From the NCBI GenBank assembly GCA_043228905.1, contig JBHGNT010000005.1, positions 11,842,001 through 11,906,000 on the forward strand: a stretch of DNA of 64,000 nucleotides. The letters are read 5' to 3'. The notes below the pieces were generated by a model, which saw nothing but the letters and a program-made list of their open reading frames with translations, had not been told where the DNA came from and did not search any database. Below, one piece after another: positions 19,205-29,790 of the stretch. The first letter of the stretch is position 1. Every line of letters starts with the position of its first letter. The stretch comes from Azolla caroliniana (lineage: Eukaryota > Polypodiophyta). Made by a program: the position numbers and the translations under genes.

Positions 19205-20488
19205 TCAGACTTCGGATTGTGACTCACATACTTCTTTCATAGCTTCAATCACATCGATCTTGGTTGGTGACGGTCTTCGTCCATAGAGCCCACATAGACG
19301 TCCGACTACCAATATCTCTTCTTGCCCGAATACCGATTGCTCCCCGGAAAGTATTAGGTGCACATCTTCTAACTTTCGAAGCACTTTCTCGCAATCACGA
19401 ATATGGTCGACTACGAACTTTAGGCATCCCCAATCATCCATAGTTTCATCTTTTTCTTCTACCATGCATCCTTTCATCGGAATGTCATCTAGGAACGGCA
19501 TTGTTATCTCCAGAATGCAATCTCGAAGCACCTTGTTCATCACGTTCATCATATGTGCCACTGAGTTTGTCGCTCCTTGTGGTAGTGTGCACATTTGGAC
19601 TAATCCTATCGGTGTTCGCATGGTAGTGATGTCTCAGCTCTCCACGACTAGTTGGAATTGGTCATACCCCGAGTATAGGTCTCCAATGGAGTATATCGCA
19701 CGACCGGCAAATGCTTCCGCAAAATCGTCCACTATCGGACCGACTCCGGAGTTCCGGATCGTGACCTTGTTCACCGGTTGCAAGTCTTGGATAAATCGGA
19801 GTCACCCATTCTTCTTCGAAACCGTAAACCATCGATTTGAGTACGGAGCATTTGATGGCTCTAGAATCCCCATCGCCACCTTCTCCTTGAGCAAGTCGAT
19901 GATTTTGGGAATATGCACCCGCGGCACCGGAATCGGCTTCGAGTTCCATGGCACATGGTCAATCGTGAAGATCACCATCGGCTCCACTATCTCCTTCAAT
20001 GTGAATGCAAATGCTTTCCCATGTTGTTCCAACATCCCACGGAATCTTTCTTCTTCATTTTGTAAAAGGAAACCACTTCCACCGATCCGAAGTTTCTTCC
20101 GGGTCTCATCCGTGAAGGCATGTTCGATATCCATGGACTTTCGAAGTATCGGATCTCCCGAGACTTCTTTCCTCTTTTGTTCGCTATCGGCGAGTAGCGG
20201 TCCCACAGTCAATTTCACTTTCTTCTCCACGATCTTGTATTTTGTACTTACCATTGCTTCTTCTTTGTGGAGCGCATCCGGCCTCATTTTCGCAATGATC
20301 TCGTACATCTCGACCAATTCCACTGGAACTACCCGGTCTCCCTGGCTATTTTCTTTCGCAAGCTCTTCAAGCCGTTGTAGCGTGCTCCCATAGAACACTT
20401 CTTCGACTACTCCCACGATTTCTTCGTCTTCTTTTACTATTGATGCCAACCGTAACTTATCCTCTACTTTTCGGTATTCTTTCTTCAT
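19205..20488 (-). pseudogene. Gypsy B reverse transcriptase
   Basis: The N-terminal part (20488-19802) ends in FTVSKKNG. After a break, RT resumes with TLPQGATNSVAHMMN and the catalytic MPFLDDIPMKG (FLDD about 19484-19495). The usual plant Gypsy motif at the first site is FGLTNAPATFQ, so this belongs to a different branch; similar PQG.TNS and FLDD..VKG wording is known to me mainly from fungal Gypsy elements. In-frame stops occur near 19635 and 19800. Confidence 0.82.
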
Positions 20489-21394
20489 TCCTCCGGTTAC
20501 GGCCGTGTACGTAGATGCCCCATTAGGACCGATTCGTACTTGTTTTGCTCCGAGAGTTTTCTTCCTATGTGGAGTATCAGGGCTTCTTGGACTATCACTT
20601 ACCCACTCCGCAACAGTTCGCTCTAAAAATCCATCTTTGTTTGGGACAAGAGCTCCCTCTTGTTCCTTTCATGATTCGCAAGAACATTTAGGAATTGGAT
20701 GGATTTCCCTCCGCTTTGACTCCAAATCCGTGCGAAAGCTACACCACTATCGAACACCTTCGTCTCCATCCGTGATGCCGTGATAAAGGGTTGTCCGAGG
20801 ATCACGGAGTGTGAGACCTCATCTTGCACGAAGAAATTTTGGTCTATCTCCACATCTCCGATCTTCACCGTCACATCCGAACAAGCCGCAAATAGGTCTT
20901 TTGTTGCTTTAGTGGCTGCCCGGATCGTCCATCCATGATTAGTATTAATAGGCCACTTCCCCTTCCGGTAGAACTCCTTGGACATCAAGTTGATCTCTGA
21001 TCCATGATCAATCAATGCTAGCACGGGCTCTTTGATGTTGCCAATTCGGACCGGAGTCTCCGTAGTTGCACGTGCCCAATGTGGCCTTGTGTAGTGGGAG
21101 TTCGGAATTTCATCCTCCAATTCGGTGTCATTCATTAAAATGGTATTTGCATTCACCCTTGGAGCATTTTCCTCTATACTTTGTCTTTTTCTCTTCACGA
21201 GATCCACAAGAAGATCGTGGAACTCCTTCTTTGCTATTCCGAGTAATTCCCGAAGCGAAAATTCTACCCGGCTATCGAGGATTCTCTCCTCGAACACCTT
21301 TTTCAAGTCTGTTTGATGTTCTATGTCCAAGGCAAGCTTGAATGCCGGAATCATCTTTTCTTTTTCCTTCCCTTCAGAGTTCCAACTTTCCGGT
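20489..21394 (-). pseudogene. Gypsy B protease region
   Basis: The retropepsin-like segment reads VLALIDHGSEINLMS (about 20990-21035), with DHG in place of the usual DSG/DTG, then VILGQPFITASR, the expected second conserved patch. Stops near 20490 and 20623 separate it from RT. Confidence 0.78.
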
Positions 21395-22676
21395 GTCTTC
21401 GATGGTCCGGTCGCATCATCCGTGCGCCGTCATTTCTCGTCTATATACACTTCATGCAATTGACATAAGGCATACACGTTATTCTTATCGACGGGGCACT
21501 CCCATCCCGTAGCTTCACGGATGCCTTCCGTGGTGCTTCAGATCTCAGGGTTTTCTAGCACATCTGGCCAAAAAGACGCCTTTGCTCCCGATGACTCACC
21601 CACACTTATTCCTGCGGTTGTCACATAATTACCTTTCGCTGTTATTTCCTCCTCTAGGACCTTCTTCATGCCGCCTTTCCGGAAGTTCGGTCGGAGTGGC
21701 TTCCGAGAGTCCATCAAATAAAAATCCGATTTCCCTCGTAGTAGATAAGATCTCATCGTAACGCCTCCTTGTGCTTGTCGCAATCCCTCTGATCATGTCC
21801 AGTGCTATCACACCATATACACCGACGGTCCATATACTTGGAACTTGTGGGACGGTCATCCAACTTCTTCACCATTGCGATATTTAGATTCTCCATCTCC
21901 TTCAGCAACTACTCCACCCTGGTTGCGTCGATTCCCTTCTCGATCGTAGTCTCCCGAGCCCGCGGTTGATGGTCTTCCAGTCCGGATCTTGGTTTCGGAA
22001 TTGGTTCCGAAACCCTCTTTTCTTCATTAGCAAGCCATTGCCCCCTCTTCGTGTATCGCGCGACGATATCCCGCATGCTTTCCCATGTTTCGGTGAGGCC
22101 ACTCTCAGTGGTCGTGTCCTCCAAAAGCACTCCAAGATCTTTCTGGTCCCGAATGTCCACGGCTCATAGGAACATGATCACTTTGTCCGGTGCAAGGATA
22201 GCTTGATCTCTCGCAGACAACCTCCCGAACTGACTTTCGAATGACGAAAACACATCGAGGACCTTCATCCCCTTGTCTGGTGTTTCCACCCAATCTTTGA
22301 ATCCCCTCCTCGTTGCCTTGGAGGAGTCCTCGATGGCGAACGTGGTCTTTAGCGCCTCTTCAAATGCCTCCCACGTCGGATTTTGCTACCGTATCCCGTG
22401 GATACTCCCTTGAAGCCCGTCGGTCACCACCCGGTTGAAGGATGTCACTTGCAGTCCTTCCGAAATCCCGCACCGTAGCATTTCCGCCTTGTAATCTCGC
22501 AAATACCGCGACACATCTTTCCCATTGAATTGCCTGTTCCGTTGCACGAGCTGCTCTACTGCCGTTGCAATCTCCGACATCGTGTATTGTTCTTGTAGTA
22601 TACACTCGAAAATCACCATCATGTTGTTAGCCTCTGGTTGAAATTCCATCTCCTTGCCACCCGGTTTCACCACTTG
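21395..22676 (-). pseudogene. Gypsy B Gag
   Basis: The N-terminal part (22673-22386) lies directly inside the 5' LTR (VKPGGKEMEF; CRYL-type RYLRDYKAEML). Further pieces lie at 22160-21909 in other frames. A CCHC zinc knuckle C..CDSTGHDQRDC is at about 21780-21830, followed by LRPNFRKGGMKKVLEEE. The frame is repeatedly broken. No clear initiating ATG was found near the LTR. Confidence 0.7.
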
Positions 22677-23613
22677 TGTCGTGCCTTTCGGCTCCGGATC
22701 GTTGCGTGAGTCGGGTGGGAACCACTGAGGTTTTGGACTAGGAGAAAGAAGAATACAATATAAGGCTAGTTATGAATAGGTAGAAAGAGAAGTAAGAAAT
22801 AAAAACTTATGAATCCCACGTGTTTAGTGTATTTAGTCAATATTTAGATTGTAAGAAAGAGAATTTTTATGATAAACTTGTGAATCCCATGAATATATTA
22901 GATTGATCAATCCTTGTAAAAATAATCAACAACATCATACATCTTTCTCTCCTCCTTATATAAGGATGGAAGAGGCTAAGCATAGCTTCATGCTTTTTCT
23001 AAAGTGTTCATTGCACACTAAATGTGCATGAGTTGCTTTTTACACTATGCTTTTATTTCCTAAATATAGTGCTCATGCTCGCTAGATGTGCACGAGTCAT
23101 TTTTTATTGGTTTACATTTTTCTTATAAATAAAGTATTCACGCATTCTAAAAATGCATGACTTACTTTTTAATAAAGTTAGGCATAAATAAAGGTCTTAT
23201 ATGAATTAAATCTATTTTTAAAAAACTTAGGATAAGTTAGTACAATGGTAAGGTTGGGGTCTGTTTACGTGGAGGTACAAGGTTCAAATCCTGCCCTACG
23301 CATGTCACAATCTTTTTCTCTATTTATGAATTTGTCTCTTCATCCGATGAGAGACTCTCACCGGCCTTTTGACCCGGCTCTTGCCGGTTCTGTTTGATTT
23401 GGTTCTTACCGAGTCTCCTTACCGGGTCCTCCTTGCCGGTTCCTCCTTCATCCGATTCTCACCGGTTCTCCTTACTGAGTCCTCCTTACCGGTTCCTCCT
23501 TCATCCGGTTCTCACCGGTTCTCCTTACCAGGTCCTCCTTACCGGGTCCTCCTTGTCCCATCCGGAGGAACCAAAATGCAATTTTCACGTAGTGTGCGAA
23601 TTACACTACGACA
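22677..23613 (-). repeat. 5' LTR of Gypsy B
   Basis: 937 bp, TGTCGTAGTG to CACGACA on the coding strand. A minus-strand TATA-like TATATAAGG lies near 22955. It includes CCGG-rich repeats (23350-23560) and a tRNA-like A box TAGTACAATGG (23238-23248) and B box GGTTCAAATCC (23281-23291) on the plus strand, both exact consensus matches. The internal boundary has TGGTGAAACCGGG 4 nt inside, a possible but unassigned tRNA primer site. Confidence 0.9.
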
Positions 23614-24470
23614 ACGCAAGCCGATCACTTCGTGTTTGTGAAGAGATTTGACACAGGAGAAGTGTGTAACAAAGGTGCTTCAACGGTTCAACATGTCGGA
23701 GGCGAAACCGGTCGGATCGACACTTTCGGCAAACTGCAAGCTATCCGGAAAACAAAGCCCGAGGAGAAAGGCGGAGAAGACAAATATGATGAAGATACCA
23801 AAGGCCTCCGCTGTTAGGAGCTTGATGTACGCAATGGTGTGTACACGGCCGGATATCGGATATGCAATCGGAGTGGTGAGCCGGTTCATGAGCAATCCCT
23901 GAAGAGAGCACTAGAATGCGGTCAAGTGGATACTCCGGTGTTTGAAAGGCACCTCGAGTATGTGCCTCCGATTCGGCTTTGGTAATCCCCAACTTGACGG
24001 ATTCACGGATTCGGATATGTCGGCTGATGTAGACACTAGCCAGTTAATATCCGGATATGTCATGACTTATGTAGGGGGAGTTGTTTCGTGGTTGTCAAGG
24101 TTGCAGAAGATGGTTGCATTGTCAACCACAGAGGCGGAGTACATGGCAGCTATAGAAACCGGCAAGGAAATAATTTGGATGAAGGACTTCATCGATGAGC
24201 TAGGGATCAGACAGGAGGAATACCAGCTCTATTGTGACAGTCAAAGTGCCATCCACCTTGCAAAGAACGTGGCCTACCATTCCCGGACGAAGCATATCCA
24301 ACAGAGGTACCACTAGATTAGGGAAAGAGTAGAAGAATAGGAGTTCGTGCTGACAAAGATCCACATGGAGGAGAATAGATCGGATATGCTTACCAAGGTG
24401 TTGGCAACCGACAAGCTGGATGCGTGTCGATAGCGGATCAGGCTGACAAGACATCCCATGCCGGAGTGAA
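23614..24470 (+). pseudogene. K1 C-terminal RT and RNase H
   Basis: This is the continuation of K1 after Gypsy B. CAAGCCGATCACTTC... reads as in related copies up to FVKRFD, then jumps to EKCVTKVLQRFNMSEAKPVGS. About 190-200 bp containing the catalytic YVDD is deleted relative to copy K3 (47455-47700). RNase H remains: GFTDSDMSADVDT, LSTTEAEYMAAIETGKEIIW, YCDSQSAIHLAKNVAYHSRTKHI. There are stops near 23900 and 24315. A polypurine tract AGTGAAGGGGGAGAT precedes the 3' LTR. Confidence 0.88.
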
Positions 24471-24479
24471 GGGGGAGAT

Positions 24480-24976
24480 TGTTGGGAAATCAGTCCCTCC
24501 GGATGGGATCCGGTGATGAATGAAGAAGACCCGGTGAGAACCGGAAGAGAAGACATATATGTACATATGTTTCGAGTAATCCTATTGAGGCTATATTTGT
24601 AAATAGTCCTAAGTTCATATAAGTATAAATATGACTTAGGGAAATCACTTTATATATGTGGTTAAGGTTGTAGTTGTAACTGTTGTACAATGAGAGCAAC
24701 AAAGAGGGAGAGAGAGATACAAAGCGATACTCTATTGTAACCACCGCTTGGCGAAGATACAGAGCTCGAGTTCGTTGCATACGAGTCTTTGATTGTACCC
24801 CTTCTCTTCATAGTGATAGTTCAGAGTCTGTGGGCTCCAGTGGTTTTTCCCTATTAGGGTTTTCCACATAAACATCTTGTGTTCACTCTTTAATTCCCAT
24901 TTCTGTGTTCTCCATTCTCATTGAAGTGTTCAAGACTCGGTTGTGGCCGAGCAATATTCCGCGCTATTTCTCGACA
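24480..24976 (+). repeat. 3' LTR of Copia K1
   Basis: 497 bp from TGTTGGGAAAT to TTTCTCGACA. It carries CCGG-rich motifs near its start and matches the truncated 5' copy at 4025-4384. The 5 bases beyond are ctact; the partner is lost. Confidence 0.9.
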
Positions 24977-25560
24977 CTACTAACACCTAAGAGTGTTCGG
25001 ATGTATGGTATATATGCATGTGGTTAAGGATCAAAGTCGAAGCTTGACAACAAGTCGAAACCATGCATATTCTTGGGGTACTCGGAGGATGAGTTCAGCT
25101 ACATGCTATGGGATCTCATCGACAAAAAGGTAGTGAGGAGTCGAGACGTAGTCTTTTTGGAAGACAAGACACTTTGAAGACTGGAAACAACAAAAGTCGC
25201 AATCGACTTCCTAGTCGACTGTGACTACTCCCGACACAGTCGGTTGTTCGAACACAACCAGTCAGAACAGCCGAATCTGAGTCAGTCAACCGACTCATAC
25301 GAGCCGGAGTTGGAGTCGACTGACTTGCTGAAGTCAATTGTGGAATACGAGTCAGAGTCGGCTAACCCTGAACAATTGATCGACACATATGAACCCAAAC
25401 CAACTAAAGAGTCAAAAGGAACATCCGAACCTAAGTCGACAACGGAAGCCAAGAGATACCCACTCAGAGAAAGGAGAACACAAACTACATATGCCAGTCA
25501 ATATATTCTACTGACTGATGAAGGTGAGCTTGATGCTATGATGAGGCCATTGCAATGAAT
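24977..25560 (+). pseudogene. Copia integrase tail and linker fragment
   Basis: The broken frame reads SKPCIFLGYSEDEFSYMLWDLIDKKVVRSRDVVFLEDKT, the C-terminal end of a Copia integrase. An acidic Ser/Glu-rich linker follows (25244-25558) ending in RYPLRERRTQTTYASQ, the usual lead-in to Copia RT. RT itself is absent. It is from a family different from K1. There is a stop near 25175. Confidence 0.8.
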
Positions 25561-25747
25561 ACTAGTCATGCCAAAGCTCGATCCCTCAACCCTGGCACTC
25601 ATCTCATAGCACTTTACCATGTGATAATAATTCATGTCATTATTAAGAGATGTATGCATAGAACATTATAAAACATTATGGAACACACTAGAACATTTAA
25701 GGAAACTCATGTAGGGATGACACCTGGCATTGCTTGCTCTTGCATGG
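25561..25747. other. Short spacer without recognised feature
   Basis: AT-rich sequence between the Copia fragment and the K2 LTR. No gene, repeat unit or target duplication was recognised. Confidence 0.5.
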
Positions 25748-26305
25748 TGTAGGAAATAGCATGGAATGTTGCTTGGCCACAACCGAGCCTTGAATCACTT
25801 CGATGAGAATCAAACACAGAAATGGGAAGATTGAGATGACACATGATGTTTACGTGGAAAACCCTAAATAGGGAAAAACCACGGGAGCCCACAGACTCCA
25901 AACTATCACTATATGAGGGGAGGAATACAATGTGAGACTCAGAGGCAACGACCTCGAGCTCTATGTCTTTGCCAACCGGCGGTTACAATAGAAAAACTCG
26001 TTCTGTCGCTCTCTCTCTCTCTCCCTGTCTCTGTTTACAACAACAACAACTCTATATCTCATCCTCTGTAAAGTGATTGCCCTAAGTCATATTTATACTT
26101 ATATGAATTTTGGGCTATTTACAAATATAGTCTTAGTGGGTTTATCCTAACATATTTATAAATATGTCCTTGGATCCGGTTCCATCCGGATTCACTAGTT
26201 CCGGTTTCTGAATCTTATTCGGAACCCTTCCGAATTCGGCTTCTTCATCCGGTTCATCCGATCCGGCTCCTCCGGATCCCATCCGGAGTGACCGAATTCC
26301 CAACA
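25748..26305 (-). repeat. 3' LTR of Copia K2
   Basis: 558 bp, coding strand TGTTGGGAATTCGG to TTTCCTACA. It is followed internally by GAAGGGGGAGTT (26306-26317), the polypurine tract. It shares CTCCGGATGGGATCCGG with the K1 LTR and is CCGG-rich in its first part. Confidence 0.88.
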
Positions 26306-26317
26306 AACTCCCCCTTC

Positions 26318-26681
26318 ACTCGGGCATAGGATTTCTCATTAATCTGATCCGTCATCAGCACGCGTCCAGCTTGTCAATTAAAAGCACCTTGGTCAGCATA
26401 TCCAATCCGTTCTCCTTCATGTAGATCTTTGTCAACATGAAGTCTTGATCTTCTACCTTCTCCCAGAGCCAGTGATATCTCCGTTGGATGTGCTTCGTCC
26501 GAGAATGGTAGGCCACATTCTTCGCAAGGTGGATGGCACTTTGACTATTGCAGTAGAGCCAGAATTCCTCCTGCCGGATCCCTAGCTCTCCGATGAAGTC
26601 CTTCATCCAGATAATCTCCTTATCGGCTTCCACAACTGCAATAGTGCAACGGACTTCTGCATCCTCGACTGCCATGATACA
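26318..26681 (-). pseudogene. K2 RNase H C-terminus
   Basis: Coding-strand KEIIWMKDFIGELGIRQEE, YCNSQSAIHLAKNVAYHSRTKHIQRRYHW and ENGLDMLTKVLLIDKLDAC match K1 and K3. The N-terminal portion continues at 33684 beyond C1. Confidence 0.88.
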
Positions 26682-27138
26682 TGTTACGGGCATGACCATA
26701 TAATATCCCGTGGTCAGAATTTACCGTAGTATTCTATACACGTGGATAAGTGTGAGGGTTAAACGAGAGTGTAGAGAAGGGGAGGATTACTTTTAAATCC
26801 TCGGGATTGAGACAACCCATTAGGCCAAATGTGAACATGGTTGGGGGCCTTGGGTATCGCTATAAATAAGAGGCCTAGCTACCTTCATTTGACTATCTTG
26901 TTGACTATGTCGAGACTCTGTCTTGTGGTGGGTCAACTCTTGTAGTGAGCGTGCCAGCACCAGGTACGACTCGACGCCACGGCGGTGGTATGGGACGCCG
27001 ATCAAGGTTCGAGTCCGTCTCGATCCCTTCGCTCAGGGGTGGTCGAGTGGATCGGCACCCTTCTTTCTCTCTCTCCTTTCTTTCTATCTACCTAGATCTA
27101 TCCTTATCTAATGCTTACTTTAGTTCATGTCTCTAATA
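26682..27138 (+). repeat. 5' LTR of C1
   Basis: 457 bp, TGTTACGGG to CTCTAATA (the 3' end is TA rather than CA). A TATA box CTATAAATA lies at about 26860. It contains an exact B-box match GGTTCGAGTCC (27006-27016) and an exact A-box match TGGTCGAGTGG (27040-27050), but in reversed order for a tRNA. Confidence 0.92.
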
Positions 27139-27140
27139 TT

Positions 27141-27152
27141 TGGTATCAAAGC
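27141..27152 (+). other. Primer-binding site of C1 (initiator-Met tRNA)
   Basis: TGGTATCAAAGC lies 2 nt after the 5' LTR, one base different from the usual plant TGGTATCAGAGC. Confidence 0.85.
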
Positions 27153-28808
27153 CTATGCACTAATGTTTCTTTTGTTGGTCTTATCTTCTCGATGGATAGC
27201 AATCGATCGTTGTGCGGTTGGCCTTCATGCAGACAAGGATCAACAAGGAACTTCGGTAATCTTTCTTGTTATTTTTTGTCTATTTTTTCTTTTCCCATCT
27301 AATCATGTGTATGGTTAATATGTAGATTATTTTCATTAATCAAATGATGTTGTAGTGGTATTTAATTAGTTATCTAAAACGTTTACATATGTGCACGAGG
27401 TCAATACCTTGTTTGACATATAAATAATATGTGATGAGTGTCGTATGCGTACGAGGTTAATACCTCAATTACGTATTACGTTCACGAACATATGTTATGT
27501 TTGCGTATGAGGTCAACACCTTGATTTTGTTGTAAATGATATGTGTTTGGTCTTGTATGCGTAAGAGGTCAATACCTCAATTGCGTATTACGTTGAATTT
27601 TGGATGTCTCGTGTGCGTAGAGATATATGCCTCGATTACGTATCTCGATTACGTCATTTTTGGCTATTAAATATAACAATTTCTTTAATATCATATGTGG
27701 TCACGTGTATACGTAGTTGATCGTATATATGTGATAATATACATATGTGTATATAAGTTATTACATGATTTTAAATCGAATGTTTTCCTTTTCGGGGAAA
27801 GGTTCTTGGTGGCCGTCCTCACATTTTTGTGAGAATCATGTTGTCAACATCCCTTTTTTCAACAATTTTTTATTGTTGAAATCCCCATTGGTGACTTCGA
27901 TATTTCATTACGTAAAGAAACGCCAATAGCCATAATGATGTTGAGTACGTAGGGTTTGACCCACTTCATGTGAGGTCGCTCTTATGACACACGTATCCAA
28001 CATCCCTCCCTCATTACATGGATACGATGCCACCATGAGATCATTCTTACGAGAGGCATTCGTATTGACGTCACCATGTGATGGGCCACGTGGGCCTACT
28101 ACGAAAAGAGGGCTCATTTGGCTTGACCATAAGGTTGCACTTTGGCATATGCCATCGTAATTATGAGACTTGAGGTTAGGTAACGTACCAACATAGTTGT
28201 AGTAAATGAGGGCGAAATAAGGACTCTTTTAAAAAAACATATATGGGCAAATGCCTCGCATATCTCTTATACGCTTGAAACATTAAACATTCAAGAAGAG
28301 CAACCTACTTGGTTGGCTCAAGTGTTTAATGCATTTGTTCTCGAGCTCTCGAGTTCAAATATGACCAAGACCATACAACATCGTTGATACATATAACTAT
28401 AACACATGTTTAGACTTGAGGTTTAAGTGCACTTCGGGGTCCTCATAATAGGACTTAAAGAGCCGAAACCACATATGTGGGCACTGAAACATAGTTTATT
28501 GTTAACATTTTTTTCGTGTATAAACTATTCATGATGCGAACATACATGGTTGAGCCTCGGGGAGCCACCATGAAAAAATCGATATAGAGATCAGGGAAAG
28601 ACATTTATTTGTCACCCCCATGGTTTTTAAAACACCTTTGTGTTACCATAGTAACCTGATCTTGAACCTCATCTCATACGTCTAGAGGGGTATTGACGTG
28701 AGATAATGATATTGATTAATGCTCGCCCATGATAGGTTTACATCACAACATGATGTTATGACTATCTCTCTGACCTTATCCTATTTCTTTTCCAGAAATA
28801 ATCATTTA
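27153..28808 (+). other. Long leader of C1 with degenerate repeats
   Basis: 1.65 kb without convincing coding sequence between primer site and gag. At about 27390-27650 a degenerate motif, TGCGTANGAGGTCAATACCT then CAATTACGTATTACG, recurs four to five times at 60-90 bp spacing. This may be packaging or translational leader sequence; function unknown. Confidence 0.65.
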
Positions 28809-29790
28809 ATGGCTCAAAATAACGACCCGATGTCCTCCGCTCAAGCGGAAGGAACTTAAGGGAATCCTCTTGGACAAATGTCCATTGAGAATTATTTTTC
28901 GCAAATAATACAATACCTTAGTTTCACCGCTCAACAGATGACCGAACTTCGGCAATCTCAAAGTGCTCCCGAGGCACGTGTCATTAGTCTACAACGTGAG
29001 ACTAGTAGACCTGATGAGCAACAGGGTGAACCATCGTTTGTCGTTAAGCCATTTATGGGAGACAAAAAGGAAAGAACCGAAAAAGCAATCTGCACGTGGC
29101 TGGGCCGATGGGAGTCTCATTTTGAGCTCTATCCCACGCCAGATAGTACGAAGATTGCATATGTCGGCCGAGAACTAGGGGGTAAGGCCGCCGCCTGGTG
29201 GCGTGGGCTCCGTACGTTGGGGAAATTGCCCGATACCTGCACAGATTTTGTCACAATTTTCAAGGGCCAATTTCTACAACCTCCCTCTCGAACCGAGGCA
29301 GCACAAGCTTTAATGAACCTCTCTAGTCGGAAATTTTCCTCGCTAGAAGATTATGTCCACCATGCTAGAACCCAAATCCAAAAATCGGGTCTAGAAGGGG
29401 ACAATTGGTTAATAGCTTGTTTTGTCAATGGCATCCCCAATTTGGACTATCACTAGATAGTGCACGATAAGGATCCAAAATCCTTCGAAGAGGTTGTTGA
29501 AATAGTTCTTCGCTATCAACACACTTCGAAGAAGGACCACAACAAACCCAACGAAGCGCTCGGGACTAAGCAATCACAATTCGTTGGGAAACACAAGACA
29601 CCCAACGAATTCATGGATCGCGATTGTAAGCGACAACATCCTTTTTGCGTATTCTGCAAAAAGAAGGGTCATACAAAAGAGCAATGTTGAAAGCTCCAAC
29701 GGAAAGAGCACGACAACAAAGCTAAAGCTGCAGACCATAAAGGTCAGACTCCTAATGTCCTTCAGGTCTATACACATCATTTAAGTAATT
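28809..29790 (+). pseudogene. C1 Gag
   Basis: The ATG at 28809 is in frame with the rest; TAA at 28857, TAG near 29457 and TGA near 29688 interrupt it. Gag reads TWLGRWESHFELYPTPD, GKAAAWWRGLRTLGK, FVTIFKGQFLQPPSRTEAAQ and LEDYVHHARTQIQKSG. A CCHC knuckle CVFCKKKGHTKEQC is near 29648-29690. The start is confirmed by the related copy at 63975. Gag and pol share one frame, so no frameshift is needed. Confidence 0.88.

Larger units (their letters stand above)
7435..23613 (-). mobile_element. Ty3/gypsy element B with further insertions
   Basis: Minus-strand element: 5' LTR 22677-23613, gag, protease, RT, RNase H, integrase, polypurine tract (9925-9946) and 3' LTR 7435-9924. RT before integrase is the Gypsy order. 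It interrupts K1 RT; the flanks are aacgt (7430-7434) and acgca (23614-23618), an imperfect ACGY-type target duplication. It has received a MITE-like element in its 3' LTR, chromovirus A2 near its 3' end, and mitochondrial DNA flanked by a 309-bp duplication. All genes are broken. Confidence 0.9.
4025..24976 (+). mobile_element. Ty1/copia element K1, host of nested insertions
   Basis: The order is truncated 5' LTR (4025-4384), primer site, gag, protease, integrase, first half of RT (to 7434), then the inserted Gypsy B (7435-23613), the rest of RT and RNase H (23614-24470), polypurine tract and 3' LTR (24480-24976). Integrase before RT is the Copia order. The element is dead: nonsense codons, a deleted RT active site and a 5' LTR missing its first ~135 bp. 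It is the oldest layer of this nest. Confidence 0.9.

Noticed and set aside
22677-22690. Self-priming in Gypsy B
   Set aside because: The sequence inside the 5' LTR has no complement near the predicted transcript start of B, and a TGG-type site is present, so tRNA priming is more likely.
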